A stretch of 5,070 bases of DNA from NCBI GenBank assembly GCA_023446675.1, contig JAEXPO010000635.1, forward strand, positions 1 to 5,070, read 5' to 3'. Made by a program: the position numbers and the translations under genes. The stretch is from Bacillota bacterium (GTDB taxonomy: Bacteria > Bacillota > Clostridia > DSM-8532). Positions within the stretch are counted from its first letter, which is position 1. Every line of letters begins with the position of its first letter. The notes under the pieces are model-generated. The model worked only from the letters and a program-made list of their open reading frames with translations, made no database searches and was not told where the DNA came from. Below are positions 4,799 to 5,070 of the stretch, piece by piece.

Positions 4799-4818
4799 AA
4801 GGAAGGAATACCTGAATG
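4697..4818 (+). other. Chain of overlapping mini-ORFs ending at the next gene's start codon
   Basis: Reading the array gives linked tiny ORFs: MNGYE (4697-4714), MSMNGYERA (4711-4740), MSG (4737-4748), MDMNRHERA (4749-4778), MSEYERP (4775-4798) and MKGRNT (4795-4815). Each stop overlaps the next start as ATGA or abuts it as TGAATG, and the last stop abuts ATG 4816 of the second dehydrogenase. A parallel chain in other frames runs MDEHEWL (4687-4710), MNEHEWL (4707-4730), a 13-codon ORF (4727-4768), MNEHERV (4765-4788) and a 20-codon ORF ending at 4847. The geometry is read directly from sequence; that ribosomes use it is inference. Few units carry a good SD, so reinitiation by scanning after termination would be required. 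Confidence 0.4.
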
Positions 4819-5070
4819 AAAACCCTTCATATAGCGGAACCTTATAAAATGGAGATACAATCTGTTCCCCAGCCGGTGCCGGGAAAAGGGGAGGCCTTGC
4901 TGAAAATAAAGTACTGCGGCATTTGCGGCGCCGATGTGGCGAGCTTTACAGGAAATCAGCCCTTTACCACCTATCCCCGTATACCCGGACATGAATTCAG
5001 TGCGGAGATTGTTTCCGTACCTGAAAACGAAAAGGACCTTAAGCCCGGCGACCTGGTTACGGCCAATCCC
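4816..5070 (+). CDS. Zinc-type medium-chain dehydrogenase, RspB-like, 3'-truncated by window edge
   Basis: The first 85 codons of a second MDR oxidoreductase, open to the window end. The N-terminal GroES-like catalytic domain is clear: LLKIKYCGICGADVASFTG (catalytic zinc cysteine in CGICGAD, residues about 34-40), NQPFTTYPRIPGHEFSAEIV (zinc-binding GHE) and DLKPGDLVTANP just before the usual structural-zinc cysteine loop. The NPF-x2-YPR-x2-GHEF arrangement is typical of RspB, L-galactonate/L-gulonate 5-dehydrogenase and related sugar-acid or polyol dehydrogenases. That suggests a sugar-derived substrate but does not fix it. ATG 4816 has GGAAGGA (4801-4807) 8 nt upstream. The mini-ORF MKGRNT ends directly against it (TGAATG). 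It is probably co-transcribed with the dehydrogenase ending at 4627, as no promoter or terminator is evident between them. Confidence 0.9.
   Translation, partial: MKTLHIAEPYKMEIQSVPQPVPGKGEALLKIKYCGICGADVASFTGNQPFTTYPRIPGHEFSAEIVSVPENEKDLKPGDLVTANP

Noticed and set aside
4705..4992. Minus-strand ORF of 95 codons across the repeat array and second dehydrogenase start
   Set aside because: It runs antisense to the array and to a clear MDR coding region, and its repeated residues just mirror the DNA repeat.

Overview
The window looks like a chromosomal segment of a low-to-moderate GC Gram-positive bacterium (Bacillota, probably Clostridia). The support is indirect: strong purine-rich Shine-Dalgarno sequences, sigma-A-type promoters (TTGACA/TATAAT-like, 17-bp spacing), a tRNA-Tyr with encoded CCA, and Firmicutes-style proteins (FlaR-like P-loop kinase, YtkD-like NUDIX, LacI regulator). 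No species can be named from the sequence alone.

Layout. Bases 1-481 hold the 3' part of a DJ-1/PfpI-family gene (+). Bases 482-632 are AT-rich with nothing I recognise. Bases 633-843 form a self-contained tRNA-Tyr unit: promoter, tRNA (716-801), hairpin terminator. A small P-loop nucleotide kinase-like gene (902-1396, +) converges on a NUDIX hydrolase gene (1615-2070, -). The 218 bp between them has no intact gene, but holds an imperfect long-range inverted repeat and a possible decayed reading frame. From about 2105 to 2300 lies a divergent control region with a NUDIX promoter (-), an exact head-to-tail 20-bp duplication and an extended -10 promoter reading into a LacI-family regulator gene (2301-3245, +).

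Downstream of the regulator, a promoter (3278-3306) carries a LacI-type CG-centred palindrome (3311-3324) at the predicted transcription start. It reads into a glucose-dehydrogenase-like medium-chain dehydrogenase (3422-4627). After a 188-bp gap comes the 5' end of a second zinc-type medium-chain dehydrogenase of the RspB / sugar-acid dehydrogenase type (4816 to window end). The likely unit is a LacI-controlled catabolic operon for a sugar, polyol or sugar acid, with two successive or parallel NAD(P)-dependent oxidations. The substrate cannot be read from the sequence.

The most unusual element is the gap between the two dehydrogenases. From about 4687 to 4798 it is an array of ~10-bp units with consensus AYGRGCATGA. 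Each unit carries the stop/start overlap ATGA, so every reading frame is a chain of tiny ORFs whose stop codons overlap or abut the next start. One chain ends exactly at the start codon of the second dehydrogenase. The array also has a 58-bp higher-order period, and the gene's own ribosome binding site and start codon look like the beginning of a third copy. A strong SD (AGGAGG) inside the end of the first dehydrogenase faces an 8-codon mini-ORF upstream of the array. This could be a translational reinitiation relay, or simply a minisatellite grown from a translation-initiation region.
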